Position numbers and translations under genes: made by a program
The notes under the pieces: generated by a model
Databases searched by the model: none
Told to the model about the DNA's origin: nothing
The model's input: the letters and a program-made list of their open reading frames with translations, nothing else
Shown here: piece after piece, positions 4,930-7,145 of the stretch
How positions within the stretch are numbered: position 1 is the stretch's first letter
Layout of the letters: the number at the start of each line of letters is the position of its first letter
Assembly (NCBI GenBank): GCA_017481065.1
Contig: JAFUPT010000030.1
Coordinates: forward strand, 1 to 7,145
Origin: Clostridia bacterium
Lineage (GTDB): Bacteria; Bacillota_A; Clostridia; Christensenellales; Aristaeellaceae
Direction of reading: 5' to 3'
Length of the DNA: 7,145 nucleotides

Positions 4930-6912
4930 ATGACCGATCTGATCCGACAGAAAGCCTGGTTTGATTCCCCTGAATTTGAAGAAAAATACCACTGCGAAGC
5001 CCAGCTGGGCTGCTTCTTTTCGCCCCGGGGCACTTATTTTCACCTCTGGGCCCCCACAGCCGATGAAGTCTTTCTGAACATCTATGCCGATGGCTGCGGC
5101 GGAGAGGCCATGGAGCGCATCGCCATGCAGCGCGGCGAGCGCGGGCTCTGGCTCTACAAAACTCCCCGGAACCTCGATGGCATGTATTATGATTATGATG
5201 TAAGCGTGGACGGCTTATGCCGCCGCACTGCCGATCCCTATGCCCGCGCCTGCGGCCTGAACGGAGAGCGCAGCATGGCGCTGAACCTGCGCCGTACCGA
5301 TCCGCCCGGCTGGGAAGGCGACGCCGCCCCCGCCCGGCAGGCCGAGGACATCATCTATGAGCTGCATGTGAAGGATTTTTCCTGGGACCCGTTGAGCGGC
5401 GTTCCGGAAGAATACCGCGGCAAATATCTCGCCTTCACCCTTCCGGATACCACGCTGGGAGGCGATGGCCGCCATCCCACCTGCCTGAATTACCTCCGCC
5501 GGCTGGGAATCACCCATGTGCAGCTACAGCCCATCTATGATTTCGGCTCCGTGGACGAGGGCGGCGATCCCAACCAGTTCAACTGGGGCTATGATCCCGT
5601 GAACTACAATATCCCCGAGGGCAGCTATTCCACCGATCCCTTCCATGGCGAGGTGCGCATCCGCGAGCTCAAGCAGGCCATCCAGGCCCTGCACGGCGCT
5701 GGCCTGCGGGTGATCATGGATGTGGTGTACAACCATACCTACAGCCTCGATTCCTGCCTGCAGCGCACCGCCCCCTGGTATTTTTACCGCCAGCGACCCG
5801 ATGGCAGCGCCTCCAACGGCTCCGGCTGCGGCAGCGAGCTGGCCACCGAGCGCAGCATGTGCGCCCGCTATATCCTCGATTCCGTGCTCTACTGGGCGGA
5901 GGAATACCACATCGATGGCTTCCGCTTCGACCTGATGGGCCTCATTGATGCGCCACTGATGAACCGCATCCAGCAGGCGCTGGATATGCGCTATGGCGCC
6001 GGGGAAAAGCTGGTTTACGGCGAGCCCTGGGGCGCGGATCAATCCTCCGCCCGGCCGGGCACCCTGCTCTGCCATAAGGGCGCTTTCCGCCATCTGCATC
6101 CCGCCATCGGCGCATTCTGTGATAACACCCGCGATGCGGTTAAGGGCGGCGTAATGGATGAGCACAGCCGTGGCTTCGCAAACGGCAGCGGGATCACCGC
6201 CGCCGCCCTCCTTCCCTGCCTGCGCGGCTGGGCCGGGGATGGAGAGCGCTGCTGGGCAAAGTCTCCCGCGCAAACCATCACCTACCTCTCCTGCCATGAT
6301 GACTGGACCCTCTGGGACAAGCTGGTGCTCACCATGGATTCCGGCAAAAAATTCCTGCGCGGCAGCCCGGAAATCCTGCGCAGCAATAAGCTCGCGGCGG
6401 CAATCCTCTTTTGCTGCCAGGGCCGCCTCTTCCTGCATGCAGGCGAGGAATTAGGCCGGACGAAGCGCGGCGTGAAAAACAGGTACCGCTCCTCCCCGGA
6501 AATCAACAAGCTGGATTGGACCCGCGCCTGGCGCAAGGCCCCCCTGGCGGACTATTACCGCGGCCTCATCGCCCTGCGCGGCCGGGTACACGCCTTCTGC
6601 GATAAGTCCGATACAGCCGCTTACCACTTCCCCACCGCCGTGGATATCGCCCGGAACTGCGTCTGCGCCCTCGTTGATAATCCCGGAGAGGAAAAGTGGC
6701 AGAAGCTGCTGCTCATCTTCAACTGCTCGGAAGAAGCGCGCGCCATCCCCCTCCCCGCCGGAGAATGGCAGGTGCTCGTCGATGAAAACAATAGCTTCCG
6801 CTGGCAGGAACCCGCCTTCGTGCAGGAAAAAGCGTCCGTAGCGCCAATGTCTGCATTGATCCTGGGCGAGACCAATGGGCCCTGCCCCTTGGAACCCCGC
6901 CAGGGGAAATGA
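4930..6912 (+). CDS. pulA: Type I pullulanase (glycogen/maltodextrin debranching enzyme, GH13)
   Basis: A 660-residue enzyme that hydrolyses alpha-1,6 branch points in pullulan, glycogen or branched maltodextrins. No signal peptide is present, so it should work in the cytoplasm. An N-terminal CBM48-like domain (about 25-115, with TYFHLWAPTADEVFLNIY) precedes the GH13 barrel. The type I pullulanase signature appears as FNWGYDPVNY (217-226). Conserved regions are DVVYNHT 264-270, GFRFDLMG 330-337 with nucleophile D334, YGEPW 363-367 with acid/base E365, and YLSCHDDWTLWDKL 452-465 with D457 as the third catalytic acid; D458 stands where asparagine is more usual. A beta C-terminal domain follows. 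The family-like end is APMSALILGE (638-647); the last 13 residues are encoded by the repeat element and look like an add-on. The ATG at 4930 has GAGGA at 4920-4924 with a 5-base spacer. No other glycogen or starch genes are in the window. Confidence 0.95.
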   Translation: MTDLIRQKAWFDSPEFEEKYHCEAQLGCFFSPRGTYFHLWAPTADEVFLNIYADGCGGEAMERIAMQRGERGLWLYKTPRNLDGMYYDYDVSVDGLCRRTADPYARACGLNGERSMALNLRRTDPPGWEGDAAPARQAEDIIYELHVKDFSWDPLSGVPEEYRGKYLAFTLPDTTLGGDGRHPTCLNYLRRLGITHVQLQPIYDFGSVDEGGDPNQFNWGYDPVNYNIPEGSYSTDPFHGEVRIRELKQAIQALHGAGLRVIMDVVYNHTYSLDSCLQRTAPWYFYRQRPDGSASNGSGCGSELATERSMCARYILDSVLYWAEEYHIDGFRFDLMGLIDAPLMNRIQQALDMRYGAGEKLVYGEPWGADQSSARPGTLLCHKGAFRHLHPAIGAFCDNTRDAVKGGVMDEHSRGFANGSGITAAALLPCLRGWAGDGERCWAKSPAQTITYLSCHDDWTLWDKLVLTMDSGKKFLRGSPEILRSNKLAAAILFCCQGRLFLHAGEELGRTKRGVKNRYRSSPEINKLDWTRAWRKAPLADYYRGLIALRGRVHAFCDKSDTAAYHFPTAVDIARNCVCALVDNPGEEKWQKLLLIFNCSEEARAIPLPAGEWQVLVDENNSFRWQEPAFVQEKASVAPMSALILGETNGPCPLEPRQGK

Positions 6913-6956
6913 TCCCCCCTGCCCCCTCTGGAAAAGGCACGCATGCGCGTGCCTTT
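6877..6956 (+). repeat. Right copy of the structured 3'-end repeat element
   Basis: The modules GGGCCCTGCCCC, TTGGAACCCCGCC, an imperfect inverted repeat around AAATGAT, CTCTGGAAA and the AAAGGCACGC hairpin follow in the same order as in the left element (28-222, read on the minus strand). This copy has one GCCC/CCCCGC unit rather than an array. Its first 36 bases lie within the pullulanase reading frame, and the TGA stop (6910-6912) sits in the loop of the middle hairpin. Confidence 0.7.
6932..6956. terminator. Terminator hairpin after the pullulanase gene
   Basis: Arms AAAGGCACGC (6933-6942) and GCGTGCCTTT (6947-6956) form a 10-bp stem with loop ATGC, 20 bases after the stop codon. On the plus strand it is followed by ATATTATG, and on the minus strand it ends in TTTT, so it could work in both directions. 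The stem is nearly the same as that at 28-50. Confidence 0.65.
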
Positions 6957-7001
6957 ATATTATGGAACAAAGCAAAATTGGGAGACGGCCCGCCGCGCCC
7001 C

Positions 7002-7050
7002 AAGGCTCTCCTGTGCAAGGGGAGCTGCCCGAAGGGCTGAGGGGTTGTTC
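7002..7050. repeat. Twin stem-loop intergenic repeat
   Basis: The first hairpin pairs GCTCTCC (7005-7011) with GGGGAGC (7019-7025) around TGTGCAA. The second pairs GCCC (7027-7030) with GGGC (7034-7037) around GAA. The stretch ends in CTGAGGGGTTGTTC. From memory this closely resembles a very common dispersed intergenic repeat in gut Clostridia. It is unrelated in sequence to the other repeat family in this window. Confidence 0.6.
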
Positions 7051-7145
7051 CTTACCCGCCCGCCGCTCATTTCTAATTTATGACAAAATTTTAATATAAT
7101 TTCAACTGTTCTGTTACCCCCCCTAAACACTTTTTGCTAGTATAA
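7051..7145. other. AT-rich intergenic tail, no gene seen
   Basis: After the twin stem-loop the sequence turns sharply AT-rich, with TTTTAATATAATTTC around 7090-7103 and a final TTTTTGCTAGTATAA. The last part resembles an extended -10 box and may belong to the promoter of a plus-strand gene beyond the window. No convincing -35 box was found at the right distance. Confidence 0.35.

Noticed and set aside
5524..6438. A 304-codon open frame antisense to the pullulanase gene
   Set aside because: It lies wholly within a gene whose GH13 catalytic motifs are all in frame on the other strand. It is a product of high GC at codon position three.
6875..7099. A 74-codon open frame over the right-hand repeats
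   Set aside because: It is built from the end of the pullulanase gene and two repeat elements, with no ribosome binding site. Such repeats commonly produce false small proteins.
1..7145. tRNA, rRNA or a known riboswitch
   Set aside because: I saw no cloverleaf with a T-loop GGTTCRA pattern, no rRNA-like sequence, and no recognisable riboswitch core in the intergenic gaps.

Overview
The window looks like a chromosomal segment of a fairly high-GC member of the Bacillota, most likely a gut-type Clostridium-class organism. The evidence is GC-rich coding sequence between AT-rich intergenic gaps, strong AGGAGG-type ribosome binding sites, a sigma-A-type promoter, a secreted CAP-domain protein with a BIG2-like domain, a cytoplasmic type I pullulanase, and a stem-loop intergenic repeat of a kind I remember from gut Clostridia. 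The taxonomic call is inference from these features only.

Layout, left to right. Positions 1-241 hold no credible gene; they contain a terminator-like hairpin, a long perfect inverted repeat and a 27-bp tandem repeat. Next, on the minus strand, come an AEC-family permease (242-1156) and an elongation factor G paralogue (1226-3307), separated by a strong terminator hairpin. A 234-bp divergent intergenic region (3308-3541) follows. On the plus strand are a secreted CAP-domain protein with a C-terminal Ig-like domain (3542-4786), a terminator, a good promoter, and a type I pullulanase (4930-6912). The right end (6913-7145) holds a second copy of the left-hand repeat family, a separate twin stem-loop repeat, and an AT-rich tail that may lead into a gene beyond the window.

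The four genes do not form an obvious pathway. The EF-G-like protein is a translation GTPase, the permease probably moves a small organic anion, the CAP protein acts outside the membrane, and the pullulanase debranches glycogen or imported maltodextrins in the cytoplasm. Each appears to be its own transcription unit or nearly so; the permease could depend on read-through from the EF-G gene.

I do not see a new defence, mobile or biosynthetic system. The most distinctive signal is a structured repeat family lying at the 3' ends of the genes at both window edges, in the same orientation relative to the gene. One copy carries an expanded 27-bp tandem array. The other runs into the end of the pullulanase gene and appears to supply its last codons and stop codon. 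The EF-G paralogue is also worth a look because its G-domain motifs depart from the canonical ones.
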